From the NCBI GenBank assembly GCA_035235625.1, contig CP141148.1, positions 1,426,001-1,490,000 of the forward strand: a DNA stretch of 64,000 nt, given 5' to 3'. Each line of letters opens with the position of its first letter. Position 1 is the stretch's first letter. Position numbers and translations under genes: made by a program. The notes under the pieces are model-generated. The model ran no database searches, had not been told where the DNA came from, and was given only the letters and a program-made list of their open reading frames with translations. Shown one piece after another: positions 1 to 12,830 of this stretch. This stretch comes from Saururus chinensis (taxonomy: Eukaryota > Streptophyta > Magnoliopsida > Piperales > Saururaceae).

Positions 1-1311
1 CATATAGGCACATAGCACAGCAAACATATAAATCGTAGCATAACACACATCATAACTTAGCACATGCTGTACTATAATTACAACGGAAGATCAGAAATGC
101 TTACTTCCATCATAACTCGTATGGTATCGGTATCTACGGACAGAACCATCTTACTCCGGGTCTCTTTTTCTTGTTTCGGTGTTTGGGCAGGGCCTCGCTT
201 AGTCTCGGGGCATTTCCTCCTTATAAGATTGTCAGCTCAAAAAATGGAACCCACCATCGTGTAGAACACCTTCGATGTAGTCAAGAACGCCTCTTGAATC
301 GACTAAATTGGAGTTGGGATGGCCAGAAACAGAGAAAATAAAGTTGGTCGGTACGGGTAGAACTTCTCCTTGTCTTGGGGTGTTTCCTCTTCGTACGATC
401 GCTAGCTCAGAAAACGGAATGCTCCATCACGTAGAACATGCTCGATTTAGTCAAGAATGCTTCTTGAATCGACTAAATCGGAGTTAGGATGGCCAGAAAC
501 AGAGAAAACGAAGTTCGTCAATGCTCGAAGGTAACAGGCAGAACCTCTCCTTGTCTTTGGGCATTTTCCTCTTTATACGGACTCCAACTCGAAGAAAGGA
601 CCACTCCATTGCGTAGAGCATGCTTGATTTAGTAGGAAACGGGTCTTGAACGGCCTTAATCGGCCTCAGAACGGTCAAAAACGGGGGAGAAGTTCTAGTT
701 CGAAAAGAGGAACAAATGGGGTATAAATAGCCCCCGAGCCGCGCCGAAACCGCAGCTGCATCGCTGGTTTCGGGCGGCGGTGCCCGCGGTAACGCGTGGC
801 TCGCGCCCACGCATTACGCGGGTCGCGCCCACGCCGTTGAAACGCCGCACCCGCGTTACCGCGGGTACGCACGATTTCGCGGATGCGCACCGGCTCGTGC
901 CGAACACGCTGTAGCGCACACCAGTCACGCACCGCACACCATTTCTTTATTTTATTTCTATTTTTTTATATTCAAAACTTCAAACGCGCGTATCTCCCTA
1001 CCCCGAATTCGGATTTGCGCGTTCTAGGTACCGTTGGACTCGTATCAACGAGCCCTTCGATACCAACCCATGTAAAGCAATAAATCGTGCTCTTTCTAAG
1101 TGGGTCCCACCTATATTGCACGTTTCTCAAATATCGTAACTTCCGGTCCCGACCTTCGTTTTGCCCATTCTTTGATTTGTTACGCTCATTTCTTCGAGCT
1201 CTACTCAAATACGGAGGTTTCAATAGTTAAAATTGTCTCTAATTTATTAGAAAAATCACTATTTACCTCTAACCCCCTTGGTTAGACGTAATCGAAAAGT
1301 GGGGTGTTATA
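1..1311 (-). mobile_element. Long LTR copy, Ty3/gypsy type, running off the left edge
   Basis: Read on the minus strand from 1311, this sequence matches, block for block, the start of the two solo LTRs at 54871-56986 and 57946-59897: the first 300 bases, the motif reading CGAAGGGCTCGTTGATACGA (minus, near 1050), the TATA-like TATTTATA near 725, and a later CTACGCAATGG block. It is therefore a third copy of that LTR family. It abuts a gag fragment of another element at 1312, into which it was probably inserted. The other end is outside the window, so I cannot say whether it is a solo LTR. ORFs inside are not genes. Fossil. Confidence 0.65.
180..670. repeat. Tandem repeat, about 181-bp unit, roughly three copies
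   Basis: The block containing TCTCCTTGTCTT, TTTCCTC and GGATGGCCAGAAACAGAG recurs near 200, 360 and 541 with a spacing of about 181 bases and moderate divergence. It lies in the transcribed part of the LTR copy at 1-1311. The related LTR at 57946-59897 has a shorter tandem array in the corresponding place. Confidence 0.7.
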
Positions 1312-2741
1312 GTTTTATTACCCTGCCTACAATTTTGATAGCTATGGAACAAGATTTGCTCATAATCTATAGGTAAAAATCAAGCTCTTAACAGTTGTTT
1401 CATTCTAACCCAAATTCTAATAATCTATTTACCTTGTCTGCTCCTTTCCATTTGTAATTGTTCCCACCATGCTACTGCTCCACTTTTAAGTTTGCAAGAG
1501 ACCAATTTTACTCTTTTAGTTTCAGGCACTTCTAAACAATCAAAGTACTTTTCAACTTCACTTATCCAATCCAGAAAATCTTCCACATGAATCTGTCCAT
1601 GAAATTCTAGCATATCCAATTTAGGTCAAAATCTGTCATCTCTTTCACCATTGTATACATTTTGTACTTCCACTTCTTCCTCACTGGTCACCTCATTCTC
1701 ATCTAAGGCAATATGTACTAGTATTTGCATTTGTGGAGGATGCATTGGAGCTAGTGGTGGCACATTTATAGGATCTTGACCTCCTCTATTGCCTCTTCTT
1801 CGCTTCCCGATTGGATTCTGATGAAATAACAAAGGTGCATTTACCATGCCAAGAAGTGGTGCATTGCATGCTAAGGCCTTCTTTCTCTGTATTCTCAGCC
1901 ATGATTTGCTTATATTCCCAGAATTAGTACTGCTTTGATACCAAATGATGTGACCAAACTTCCAAATTCTCAAGAAAATGTCCCAATAATACAATTTGGC
2001 AATTCCAACTCGTGGCAAATGAAATTCAAATTGCAAATCACAATTCCAAACAACTAACAATAGCAACTGAATTCAGAACCAGAGATATCTCAGTAGTAAA
2101 TAATTCGTATTACAGATTTCAAATTCACAGTAATTTGCATACAATTCAAACTGGAAACACTAAACTTCAAAACAGAACACCACAAAACGAATTTGAGCTT
2201 CACTTAGCTCTCAGGAACTGAAGAAAACTCTAAAACTTGGGAGCGAAAATGCTTCAACCACGAGCTTGAGATTTTAGGAACAGTATCAGCACAAATCTCT
2301 CCCAGATCTGGTTTCACGGAAGCAAATGGAGCTCCACCTTTCCAACTTTCAATTGGGAATTTTAAAATTCAAAAGACCCCTCTCCAATAGGTTTCTCTCA
2401 TATTTATACTCACTTATTTCCCAAGTTATTAGCAAAATTAATTTCCCTTAATCACCCTATTACAAACCCCTGTTAAAACACTGTTCATTTTGAAGCCTCA
2501 TGAAGAAGATGACTAACCGAATTAACGACTCAATTAGTTATACTCAAAAGACCAAAATATCCATGTCCCCACAGCTCATTTCAATGGTGGTCTAAACCTC
2601 TCATTAGTGATTGACGGAACTACCCCTTCGTTCTAAAATCAATTCAAAACCGTTCGACAAAAGGCTTCTGAAAACTCTTAGTTTTATATATGTTCTGAGT
2701 TTTCTGAACTAAGTTCTTCTAATCCAATTTAGACTTCATCA
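1312..2741 (-). mobile_element. Ty3/gypsy retrotransposon 5' end: LTR, primer site, gag fragment
   Basis: On the minus strand the order is LTR (about 2741 to 1946, 796 bp), primer-binding site (1943 to 1931) and a gag fragment (about 1890 to 1425). The LTR has inverted end motifs (TGATG/CATCA) and a TATA box, TATAAATA, near 2400 on the minus strand. The gag piece carries the family's typical block with LVSCKLKSGAVAWWEQLQ. The rest of the element is cut off by the LTR copy at 1-1311. The element itself sits at the edge of a different long LTR beginning at 2742. Fossil, incomplete. Confidence 0.7.
1931..1943 (-). other. Primer-binding site, initiator tRNA-Met type
   Basis: The minus strand reads TGGTATCAAAGCA directly after the LTR end. 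This matches the start of the plant initiator-methionine tRNA primer site (TGGTATCAGAGC) with one difference. It fixes the element as minus-strand and its LTR as the 5' LTR. Confidence 0.75.
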
Positions 2742-5319
2742 CCAACTAAGGGTGGAATCGTATAATGCCACTCTTGGGACAGAATCTTATAGTGTCACTC
2801 TTGGGCAAAATCATACAATGTCAACTAAGGGCTTAAACAAACAACGCTTTCAATAAAGCATCAAACGTCTAGGCTTAATACAATCAGCAGATACATACAT
2901 TGCTCTCAACAAAGCATCAGATGTATAGGGCTCAAATATAGTACACGGACAACATCTTATAGGATAAACACCATGACAAGGCATGAGAAATGCTCAGCCA
3001 ACTCATTATCGGCTAGCTCAAACATGGAACTTAATCCATCGAAACCCTTAGGTCTCAAACTCACAATGCTATCATATTATCTTAACTTATAATTCAAGTT
3101 TTAATTATGTAATTTATGTGGGTACAATTGCGCCATAAAAATTCTCAATCACACAATCCTCCACTAATCAAACCAAAGATGAGCCTGAACCGAAACCTTA
3201 GTTCGTTAGGGCAACATACTTCACTCAACCCATCAGACTCACAACATAACTCATTGTACACTAAATTCTTACATACTCCACCATCCACCTAATGGCCGTA
3301 TCGTCATACTCGGAAACCATCAAACTAAGCTCCTTAGAGCCAACCCTAGTTATCACCCTCTTACACATACCATTTATTATATTTACTTTTCACTTCATAA
3401 TATATATGTTATGCTTATACAATTATGCAACACTCTTACTGTCTGGCAATCCCCCATAAGGCTCTAAGCCTATATCCTCTTACTTACCAAACCCCAAACG
3501 TATGCTCCAAACCAAACAAAACTCATCCCATACCTCACCAGTCACATCCTCAGTCTTCCATCATACAGTTGCCAATCCACAACAAATCCATACCAAACCC
3601 TTTGTCACGTCTTATCATCTATCACTCATACATCCGCCCACACACATATGCATATCCTTCATACCGACATATAGCCATCATACATACGTATGTCCATCAC
3701 ATATACATATAACATATACATAATTCCACACATAGCTTACTAACATACTTGCTAGCCATCAGTAGCACACACATAGTCCACATACGTCAAACATATGTTT
3801 AGCTCTCATGCATGTCATATGCGTTTTTAAAAATATGTTTAGATCACATGCAAGTCATGCCAAAAGAGGTAGCAAGTGAGACCGGAAGTCAAGGGTGAAC
3901 TAAATAGAAGTTGGTTGGTGGCTAAGAAGGACTCAACTGGTTGCAAGACTCCAAAATCAGTGGTGGACAGCACCCAACGACAACATCTTCTACGGCCCGC
4001 ATAAGGGGCAGAGGGCATGGGGCAACGCTTGAGGATAGAGGAGAGGTAGAGGAGATTCTGGTAATCAAATAAATCGGTGGCGGAGCCATCCGATGGTTAG
4101 GCGGCACAAAAGCAGTGCCTAAGCCCTAAACCATATGCGTAGCTACATGCACACGAGGCCAAAGGGGAGGGGGAGAGGGCTGGACAAAGGTAGCAAGGCC
4201 CAAAAGGGTAGTAGGACCATGACCAAAGGTGATGGCCAACAAAGACTACCCTTGTCATCGTTGTGTTGAGGTAGGCTGACTAGAGGCCAATCAGCATCCA
4301 ACAATGGTAGGACGGTGGTGCTCTAAACAGCACAGTCAAACACATAACTAGAAGATGGGAAGTCTGGCTCATGTAAAAAAAAGAGGGACGATACCATGCT
4401 AGGGCGGCAAACCGGGCCACCTCAGGTTAAAACCAATACGATAGAGGTGGTCCAAAGGCCGTCTGGTGTCCAACGGTGCTACAGAGGCCCGAGTCGGGCA
4501 GACAAGATAGAGTTGGACTGGGGAGGCCCCACCTCATTGTCGCTGGGCTAGAATAGAGCCACGGCAATAGGGCAACTGGTAGAGATGGCCAATACACACC
4601 CATATCGTTTTGCTGGAGGAAATGGAAAACAAAGAAACATGGAGACAAAGGAAATTGATATCGTCTAGCCAGGGGAAATGGAGCATAGCAGCGGGTCTGG
4701 GATAGGGTGGTTGCACCGGCGCCGCCAAGCTGAGGATGGCTAACTAGAGGTTGCTAACCAGCATTCTCATCGACACCCCCTTGCACAGAGAAAAAACAAA
4801 GAGTGAGAGGGAATACTAGGCAAAATATAGGGGAATGGAATAGGACTGGTGAGTTGGGCAGAGGTGAAACAGGATTGGTGGGGTGGCTCACCATCGTCAA
4901 CATGCGAAGGTGGAACCGAACGATGGTCCAATGGCCCATGGCTCTCCACCACCGGTCACCGTTTAATCAGAACATAGAAGGGATGGTTCGAGCAAGAAAT
5001 AGGGGAACAAAATATAGAGGAATAGGGCAACGAGGAGGCCAAAGCAGGTGGAGCCTGGTATGGTGCTGCTAGTCCTCACCGTCACTAGGCTAGGGCAAAG
5101 CCCACTGCGACGGGCCAGGCTAGCTGATTAGCCGCGGCGGCGCTAAATCGAAAACACAGTGAGGAAGAGGGGCTAACCGGGAATAAATTAGAGACGAATG
5201 GGGAAGCCGGCGGGGATGGCCAGCGGTAGCCCTGCCGTCACCGGCTCATGGCTGGTATGATGGAGGCCAGGCAGAGCCACCAGCCACTACTGGTGTAGAC
5301 ACGCCATACGATAAAACCC
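2742..5319 (-). mobile_element. Partial copy of the long LTR family seen at 9616-14141, inverted
   Basis: The reverse complement of this stretch follows 10060-12960 of the solo LTR at 9616-14141. Examples are the CCCAAGAGTGGCA blocks (2770 versus 12830), GACAGTAAGAGT...GTACAAGCATAA (3420 versus 12080) and the block with GTGGCTACATGCACACG on the minus strand (near 4150 versus 10780). The copy is incomplete: one side is cut by the element at 1312-2741 and the other by the solo LTR at 5325. No gene is seen. Short ORFs here are spurious. Confidence 0.65.
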
Positions 5320-5324
5320 CATAC

Positions 5325-8300
5325 TGTCACAGCCCAAAATTTTAAAACCCTTTTTACAATAAAGGACACACAATAAATCATGATAATTTTTTTTCTTTCT
5401 TAAACACAAAACAAATCATCCAATTAAATATCCAGGTCGTGATAACTGGGGTTCACAAATACGCATATCAAAACATATGATATTATTATACATGTCAAAT
5501 TCCGTAAATAGCAAGTTAACCCTCTAAGTACAAGTATGTCATCTTTTCGAAAATAAATAACCAAGTAAAGTTGGCTCTCACACCAGTAATTACAATTACT
5601 TACATGATTGCAGAAGTAAGAAATTAGATCCCACTAATGCAACATCGTCCTCAAATGCCCACCAACGTCCCCATCTAAAGAAATTGAAAGCAAACGAGAC
5701 CAAACGGGCAAAAAAACATCTCCTCCCCTTGGAGGAGCATTCAAAAGAACAAAAGTATTATTTAATATTTTTCGGATCAGGCCAACATCACCCGATGTTA
5801 GTTGCCTACGTACTCATCAGACAATATCTCCAATGTTTCTAACAAGATCGGATCCAGACGTAGTTTTGCCTAATACTACACTATACTAAGAAGCATAACA
5901 TCACACATGTAATGCTTAAGTATTTTCAAGCAACCTACATTTTATGCAAGTCCTTTAATCGTTCCACTTATTCTAATTAAACAAACAATATAAATTAATA
6001 TTATTAATTATCTCTCGAACCATTGTTCGATAATTAATATATACGTCTAATCTCAATGATAGACAAACTCATCAAATGTCAACCTAAGTAACAAATGATA
6101 ACGAAACACCCTGGAATCCACCAGGAAGTACCATCACCCCTCCTAGCCAATGAAGGACTTGACCGGAGTGAAAGGGCATAGCCCACAACTGCACCTGAAC
6201 AGAAGTGGCAGGAAAAACTAACCAAGTAAGATGTCAGCTAATCCAATTGCGTGTACACTAAAAGATCCTTCATAGATCTATGATGAGCCTGGCTCACGCA
6301 GAGCTCCCTCCAATGGGGAGGTGCAACTACACGGTCAAATCAGTGGCTTCTCAATAGAGCTAAAACTCAGGAAATCATTCTGAACCCTATCTTACTCATC
6401 TATAGGACAGGATTCTGAATGACTATCCCAAACCCTATTAGTCCCTTCTGGACTAGGGTTTAAAACTCGAAACTGTCATTGGTTCATCAACCAAGGCTTA
6501 TTGTCAGGTCAAAGGCTTTGTTCACTGTATGAACTAGTCCCAGACCCCTCTGAGATATTTTAGACTTTATCTTAATTAGGTGTTCTCGCCCAATCCAAAG
6601 CTATCCACCCAAACAATTATTCTTTCAATAATCTTCAACTAGTGATAAGTTACTATCACAACATCAATATCAAAAATTAAAACAAAGAACAACATAAACA
6701 ATTAGAACCACAAAGGTCTAAGCAGATCATAATATCAATAATCAAATTTAATAATAATATTATAATTACTCGAGCTCTCGTGCCCTAACCCTCCTTGGGT
6801 TAACTTATTAAATCTCTTAAAAAAACTCATCATAATGCACCTGAGGGCATTAAGGTAATTATTTAACATTGAATATGGTCCTCTCTGCTCTCGGGTAAGT
6901 CTTTAACCTCTCAAAAGGTTTCAATATCACATTGGCCCTTAATAACATCCACGCGAATACAGGCTGATCTGCATAGGGGTATTTCTATCATTTTGTTCAG
7001 GGCTTCCCTAAACTCAATGGGTCCAAAACTAATCTCAAAGTTTAGACCTTGAAGTTACCCTCCTTGGGTTAACTTATTAAATCTCTTAAAAAAACTCATC
7101 ATAATGCACCTGAGGGCATTAAGGTAATTATTTAATATTGAATATGGTCCTCTCTGCTCTCGGGTAAGTCTTTAACCTCTCAAAAGGTTTCAATATCACA
7201 TTGGCCCTTAATAACATCCACGCGAATACAGGCTAATCTGCATAGGGGTATTTCTATCATTTTATTCAGGGCTTCCCTAATCTCAATGGGTCCAAAACTA
7301 ATCTCAGAGTTTAGACCTTGAAGTTATGAACCCGAGGAAATTTCCTTGCCATTTAACGGGGTCGTAAACCCCTTGAACCGACCCTGGTTCAATTAATCAT
7401 TTTACGTTAACCCTAGGGGTAGAATAGTCAATTATCTACATACTGGGATTTTTTTCACACCTTGTAGATTGGTATAAATTTAGGTTACCCATTACACTCT
7501 CATTGATAATTTTCCTAATTTTTAAGATCACTCATAGGCCACTCAACCGGAGCCCCGAAGTCGGGTAAGTAGTTTTCACACAACAATTTTACTACAAAGG
7601 TTAAAAGGGTAATTTTACAATCACTAGGATTTTTCCACAATTTGAAACTTGGTCAGAATACTCCCACCTCTTGGGGTCCTTCATTATTTTTTTATAATTT
7701 TGTTGACACTTTTAGCCCCTGCACCAGACCCAGTTCAGTCCATTCTTTCGTTTCTTTTTTTTTTCAAACCAAACCAGTTTGGTTCAGGTCGACGACCCGC
7801 AACGCGGGTCATCTTCCCCATGTCCGTCCAGTGGCGGAAACCTCTCTGGCAGCACCTCCACGGTAGGGTGGTGGCCTGGGCTCCACCGGATCGCCTCAAG
7901 GCAATGACCCTATTAAGCCTAGGTCGACTGCCTCTCTGTGGCCATCCAACAGCCACCAAAAACGTCCCCTTTTAAAAAAAAAACGGCGGAGTCGTCATGA
8001 TGGCAAGCCACCACGGTCAGCCGATGGACCAGAATTGACAAGATCGCCATCATCCGGCAACTCTCGCAACCCTAGTTCATCCTCCAGCCAGCGGCTACGC
8101 TTCGCCGCCGCAAGTTCTTTTTTTTTAGATGATCCAGCGGCTGCGGCTGCCAATCCGCCGCCACCAAGGCCACCGGATACGAGCCGCTATGGCCAAGGCC
8201 AAGACCGTCGTGGCCAGGCCCAGTGTGGCCCCTTTCCAAAGGCTATTCCGGCAACTGAAAATTCAAAATATTGTTTACGTAATTACGTGAATAGTATTTG

Positions 8301-8911
8301 CAAAAAACACTATTATTTACAGAAACCACTATAATTTTCATTTAATTAGTTAACAAAATCAATAATAATCTACACTTGAAATCCTACCTCTATGGCCAAG
8401 TTAACGTTGATCCACTGCCACTGAAACCTTGCCAAAAAATTCCCACGGCAGCCTTCTCCACCCTCTCTCCTTCCACCTCAAAAACAATCCCCCTTAATTG
8501 TGCCCTCAAAAGCCTTTTTATAAGCATGGGGATTAGGATTCCTGATCCCCTAAGAAGTTGGGCAATCCTCCCCCAATTAGACCACCTAATTAGGACCTTA
8601 CAAATTAATTTCGGAATTATAAACAACCGGGCCCACAAAATGACTTAATTGGGCTAAATACAGGCTAAACTGGGTAAACGGGCCTAATGCGATATACTCA
8701 ACTTCGAACAGTCGTGTCTCCCTCATTTGAACTCCGATTCGCGCGTTCATGTGTCATTTTGAAGCTTTACCTGTCTACTTTCTAATAGAATTAGTTTCAG
8801 CTACAAATTCTATATAGGGAGGAAGTTATTTTACTAAGAATGTTAATAGGTCAAACACCCTATTTTTCACGTATTTAATTTTCGAAACCTAGGAAAATTA
8901 GGGACATTACA
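5325..8911 (-). mobile_element. Solo LTR, 3.6 kb, with 5-bp target duplication
   Basis: On the minus strand the element starts TGTAATGTCCC (8911) and ends GGGCTGTGACA (5325), typical long plant gypsy LTR ends. It is flanked by CATAC at 5320-5324 and at 8912-8916. A TATA box on the minus strand (GCTTATAAAAAGGCT, 8511-8525) supports the orientation. No internal region or second LTR is seen, so it is best read as the product of LTR-LTR recombination. It split an older protease-coding fragment that resumes at 8912. Contained ORFs (for example 7649-7975 and 8035-8334) are not recognised and are probably not genes. Confidence 0.75.
6789..7326. repeat. Tandem duplication, two 269-bp copies, nearly identical
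   Basis: The block beginning CCCTCCTTGGGTTAACTTAT occurs at 6789-7057 and again at 7058-7326 with only a few substitutions. It lies inside the solo LTR at 5325-8911 and must be much younger than that LTR, given the near identity. Confidence 0.9.
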
Positions 8912-9615
8912 CATACTGTGAAGCTTTGCACCATCTCCAATCATAACATTAAAATTAGAACATCAAGAGATATGCAAACTCAACTCTTTAGCGATGACTT
9001 TATTAATAAAATTATGGGTGCTACCTGTATCGGTAAGAACCATGACACATTATTTTTTCATTTGGCCATTGATGTACATAGTGTTGGGAGTATTATCACC
9101 TTAATAGGCATGGAAGGACAAGTATGGATCCACATCATTCACCAAGGCAATCAGGGTAGGGTCAAACTCGGCCACAAGATCTAGAGAATTCACAAGATCA
9201 GGTGCTTCTTCAACTACATAAGCTTGAAGACTTACATCGATGATCAGGGACATATTTTTCGTCACAATTTTAACATAATTCCTTTCAGCGACGTGCCTCC
9301 ATTTTGGCTTGAGATAACCGCTTAATAGGAAGCAAAGTTTTTGAGGTAGTAGGAGTGCACCCCATAGTAGTGATTGGACCAGGAGAAGAAGAAGATTGCA
9401 AGCCCGTAGAAAATGTTGTTGATATTGAAGTTGCTCTTGACACATACAAGACACACAGATTGTCTCAATCAAGGTGCATGGCTTGAAATTATGCATCAAA
9501 GTTTGAAAATTGGGCCTCAAACCACCAAGGAAGTGCCCGATTAGACAACTTTTCAACTTATCCTAATAAGTTTCGATAGTGGTAGTCTGGCGAACATGGA
9601 AAAGACAGAGATTAT
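8912..9615 (-). mobile_element. Ty3/gypsy gag-protease fragment
   Basis: The minus strand shows the downstream part of a gypsy gag (a block with FLGGLRPNFQ and FKPCTLIETI) followed by a retropepsin-like active-site motif, DTGSTHNF, near 9020-9050. The order gag then protease on the minus strand fits the gag-like piece at 14142-14877, from which it is separated by the solo LTR 9616-14141. Its continuation is interrupted on the low-coordinate side by the LTR at 5325-8911. Fossil with several breaks. Confidence 0.6.
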
Positions 9616-11459
9616 TGTAAGGTCCTTGATTTTTCTACGATTTTCTGTGATTTTCCTGCTATTTTTCTGGTCATTTTCAGCGAGAAAATGTGACGCTACA
9701 GCGTATTCATATTTATGTATATATACCCCATATTCATACCCCTAGAGTCGGGTGTGGGGCTTAGTCGTAGGCCATGGGCCTCACTGTGCGCTTACGGCAC
9801 GAATTTTGGAGCTACAATGCATAACCTGTGGGTGAACGCGTGTTAGGGACATAGATGTAAAAATAAAAAAAGAGTGAATAGTGAAATCACGGCTTAAACA
9901 GCCATGTCCAGTAAGTTTCGTTCTAGAAACTTACAGAAGGAAAAAAGACGTTCTGAGAGGAGAAGAGAAAACTTGAGCCCATTTCCGGTCGCTCCGTTCT
10001 CCCTCCTCCGTCATCGGATTCCGGCTGTTCTTGTCAAGATCTACTTTGCTTCACCGCCACGAGTCCATAGGTACCGGCTATGACCGCCGCCATGGCCTCT
10101 TCGCTTCTCCACTAGGTACCGGACTTTTCTTCGGGTTTTTCTCTCCTTCAATCCCATTTTTGAACAGTGGGTGTACGATTTTGACATCATTTGTGGCCGC
10201 CCTCAACTAAACTTATGTTTAGTTGGCCGCTAGGAACCCATAGGTGCTAGCTAGAGTCGCCACTATGCTTTCTTCACTCCGTGGTGAGCTACCGGCACTT
10301 TGGTCGGGTTTTGTTTCTATTTCCATCTCACTGTCTGTGGGATTTTTTGGATGCCGGTGTGTTTCCGGTCATCGTCCGGCCACCGGTAGGACTCCGTCTA
10401 GCCTACCTCTACCTGGTGTCGATAGGGGTTTTCCGTTTCTGACCCCGCCTCGCCCCTATTGCCTTGCTCCACCCGATTAGGCGCCTTGGGCGCATCTCGG
10501 GTCGTTGCCATTAGGCAATTATGGGCTTTGCCCCGGCTCGGCGACAGTAAGGGTTAGCCCCACTTAACCCGATTATACTTCCGCTTAGAATGGGCCACTT
10601 GTTATTGCCCTATACCATGCGAGATACATAGCCACCCGCACCATGGGTATTGGTTGTGGGTGGCGATCGGCAATGTCGTCGCTTTGATTGGCCACAGCTA
10701 GGGCCTTAGCCCTGTTGGCCTTTTGTGGGCCTTGGTTCGCCTCCTTTCAGCCCTCTCCCCCGCCCCTTTGGGTCGCGTGTGCATGTAGCCACGCGTGTGC
10801 TTTTGGGTTTAGGCGCCGCATTCGCACCGCCTGACCATCGGTTGGCTTTGCCACTGAGTGGAGTTGACACATAGCCCTCCTCCACCTCTCCTTTGTCCTC
10901 GAGTGTTGCCCCACGCTCTCCGCCCATATGTGGGCCCTATTGACACGAAATCGTTGCCATTGGGTGTTGTCCACAGCCGATTTCAACGTCTTGCGGCTGG
11001 CTGAGTACTTCTTAGCCACCGGTCAATCTTCAGTGAGTACACCCTCAACATCTGGTTGCACTGCCACTTTTGTTGGCACGATATTTCTCCCGGCCGCTCT
11101 AGTGTGCCGCGTGAATCATAGGTTTTGCCGCATTGACTTCTGACACCCTGTTTGGCCGTGATGTTTCCGGCACTTCCTAAAATCCTCAGGACAGCAGCTT
11201 TCTCAGCCAGGCAACTGTTTTGACCGCCAACTCCGCCGCCACCATCGTGTGCTCACCATCAAACGTCATGATTACGAAGTAGGGGAGCTTTGAACTCATA
11301 ATTTCATGATAGCATGCTTTGAATGAGTAGCAGCATGCTAGGATTGTATGATTTCATGCTTTGGATGTTAAGTAACGATCCGATTGCATGATGTGCATGT
11401 AAGCATAATTATATGGTATGTTGAAATGCATATGACATGCATGTTGGTTATATGTATGT

Positions 11460-11850
11460 TGGTTGGATGTATGTATGTGCTAGTGATGGCTAGCGTGTTT
11501 GTTGGCAAGCTCCGTATGTGTATGTATGTGCTAGTGATGGCTAGCGTGTATGTTTGACGCATGTATGCATGTGCTAGTGATGGCTAGCGTGCATGTTTGA
11601 AGTATGTATGGATGTGTATGTATGTGCTAGTGATGGCTAGCGTGTATGTTTGATGTATGTATGCATGTGCTAGTGATGGCTAGCGTACATGTTTGAAGTA
11701 TGTTTGGATTATGCATGTGCTAGTGATGGCTAGCGTGCATGTTTGAAGTATGTTTGGATTATGAATGGGCTAGTGATGACTAGCGTGTATGTTTGACGTA
11801 TGTATAAATGTGTATGTATACACTAGTGATGGCTAGTGAGCATGTTTGTA
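11460..11850. repeat. Tandem array with core GCTAGTGATGGCTAGCGTG, about eight units
   Basis: The core recurs at about 11480, 11531, 11573, 11628, 11670, 11720, 11770 and 11823. Units vary between about 42 and 55 bases because the TATGTATG spacer changes length. The array lies inside the solo LTR 9616-14141. The inverted partial copy at 2742-5319 has only about one unit (near 3750), so the array expanded after the copies separated. Confidence 0.8.
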
Positions 11851-12559
11851 AACTACGTATGCATGAAAGTATGAGCGTTATACACATGTGTGATGGACAT
11901 ACGTATGTATGATGGCTATTTGCCTATACTATGGATATGAGTAAGTGTATGTGGGCAGAAGTATGAGTTATGGGTAATCAGAAGTGTTAGTGTTTGGTAT
12001 GGATTTGGATATGGACGTGTAAGCGTATGACAAATGACAGAGGATATGGGTATGACGGGCAAGGATTGTTAGACAGTAAGAGTTTTCATAATTGTACAAG
12101 CATAACGTATAGATTATGAAGTGAAAAGTAAGCATAATAAGTGAGATATAAGTAAGAGGGTGACAACTGGGTTGGCTCTGAGGAGCTTCATTTGATGATG
12201 TCAGTGTAAGATGATTTGGCCATAAGGTAGATGGCGGAGATTGTAAGATCGTAAGGATTTTGATGTACAATGAGTTTTCTCCATGATGTGGATAGATTAA
12301 GTGAAGTCTGTTGCCCTGACGAACTTGGGTTTTGGATCGGGCTCAGCTTCGGTTTGATTAGTGGAGCATGGTATGCTTGAGTGCTTGTGTGGCATAATTG
12401 TACCGCATAATTTACTTAATTCAAACTTGAATTATAAGCACAACTAATGATAGCATTGTGAGTTTGAGACCTGAGGGTTCGATGGATTAAGTTCCGTGTT
12501 TGAGCTGGCCGCTAATGAGTCGGCCAAGCATTTCCCATGTCTTGCCATAGTGTTTATCC

Positions 12560-12830
12560 TGCGAGATGTTGCCTATGTGTTGTATAGAGCACTGGATGTC
12601 TGATGCTTTGCTAAGAGCGACATATGTTTCTGATTTGGTCTGTGTGTTGTATAAGCCCAGACATTTGATGCTCTATTGAGAGCAATGTACGTTTTTGACT
12701 GTCTGTGTGCTGTATAAAGCCCAGACGTCTGATGCTCTGTTGACAGCGAAGTATGTTTTCGATTTGGTATGTGTGTTGTATAAGCCCAGACGTTTGATGC
12801 TCTATTGAGAGCACTGTATGTTTCCGCCCA
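12560..12830. repeat. Tandem repeat, about 61-bp unit, four copies
   Basis: Units share TGTTGTATAAGCCCAGAC and a GATGCTCTATTGAGAGC block. They lie within the LTR 9616-14141, and a shortened counterpart exists inverted near 2840-2930. Confidence 0.75.

Noticed and set aside
8035-8334. 99-codon plus-strand ORF with Ser/Pro-rich start
   Set aside because: It lies within a solo LTR bounded by CATAC duplications, with no domain. Compositional.
10244-11143. GC-rich ORFs inside the 4.5-kb LTR
   Set aside because: They lie between verified LTR ends with target duplications. The related inverted copy does not conserve the frames as far as I can read.
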